Assembly (NCBI RefSeq): GCF_000800015.1
Contig: NZ_JUGR01000001.1
Coordinates: 868,001-932,000 of the forward strand
Direction of reading: 5' to 3'
DNA: 64,000 bases
Source of the DNA: Terriglobus sp. TAA 43
GTDB taxonomy: Bacteria; Acidobacteriota; Terriglobia; Terriglobales; Acidobacteriaceae
Shown: positions 63,959 to 64,000 of the stretch, piece by piece
Layout: each line of letters starts with the position of its first letter
Numbering within the stretch: the first letter of the stretch is position 1
The notes under the pieces: model-generated
Seen by the model: the letters and a program-made list of their open reading frames with translations, nothing else
Told to the model about the DNA's origin: nothing
Databases searched by the model: none
Translations under genes and position numbers: made by a program

Positions 63959-64000
63959 ATGCCGCGCGAAGCCGCCTACGTGGCCACGGACCATATCGAC
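63959..64000 (+). CDS. Start of a further polysaccharide-cluster gene (partial)
   Basis: ATG directly follows the TGA of the previous glycosyltransferase, with AAGGAG 12 bases before. Fourteen codons (MPREAAYVATDHID) reach the right edge. The tight spacing suggests another gene in the same operon. The product cannot be identified from this. Confidence 0.5.
   Translation, partial: MPREAAYVATDHID

Noticed and set aside
1-64000. CRISPR array, tRNA, rRNA or insertion sequence
   Set aside because: No direct-repeat array, cloverleaf, rRNA-like stretch or transposase frame was recognised.

Overview
The window looks like chromosomal DNA from a Gram-negative, aerobic heterotroph of the Acidobacteriota, probably Acidobacteriaceae (Terriglobus/Granulicella/Edaphobacter-like). 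This is an inference from three things: a very large Oar-type TonB-dependent receptor with an N-terminal carboxypeptidase-regulatory-like domain, lipid A genes (lpxD and an LpxL-type acyltransferase), and many small sugar-catabolism and polysaccharide clusters with moderately high GC. I see no rRNA, tRNA, CRISPR array, transposase or prophage. Genes are densely packed on both strands.

Layout. 1-5.1 kb: start of carA (runs off the left edge), a GAF-PAS histidine kinase, a YmdB-type phosphodiesterase and two exported proteins of unknown role. 5.4-9.3 kb: smc with an unusual insert in its N-terminal head. 9.4-11.0 kb: a TetX-like FAD monooxygenase divergent from a MarR regulator. 11.1-14.8 kb: purC, a CvpA-like membrane protein, a Fis-type HTH protein and an orphan secretin. 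14.8-18.5 kb: phosphate control genes phoB-phoR-pstB-phoU. 18.7-22.0 kb: an APC permease and an MFS anion symporter. 22-28.1 kb: kdgK-eda, a FadR-type GntR regulator and the TonB receptor, with matching 15-bp palindromes in both intergenic regions. 28.2-32.5 kb: thioredoxin 2 and the araBAD genes. 32.7-34.9 kb: a two-gene ABC-2 exporter, then a small unknown protein and a rhodanese. 35-39.4 kb: an NtrC-type regulator, its kinase, a lipoprotein and recR. 39.5-42.7 kb: an exported beta-helix protein and a sialidase-like protein. 42.8-49.1 kb: an RND tripartite pump with a divergent ArsR regulator. 49.2-51.1 kb: lipid A acyltransferases. 51.1-55.7 kb: a large lipoprotein, a fused homocysteine methyltransferase/MTHF reductase, xseB and a degenerate E1-alpha-like protein. 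55.8-64 kb: an exopolysaccharide locus (UDP-glucuronate decarboxylase, UDP-glucose dehydrogenase, Wzc-like kinase, Wza-like export protein, two glycosyltransferases, and the first codons of another gene).

How the genes fit together. Sugar use dominates: sugar acids through KDG/KDPG, L-arabinose through araBAD, and polymer-derived ligands through the TonB receptor and the secreted beta-helix and sialidase-like proteins. Envelope building (lipid A, efflux, export polysaccharide) is the second theme. The ugd and decarboxylase pair should make UDP-glucuronate and UDP-xylose for the polysaccharide. No clearly new system stands out. The most unusual items are the degenerate E1-alpha-like protein, the SMC head insert, the TetX-like/MarR pair, the ArsR-RND pairing and the shared operator motif around the GntR gene.
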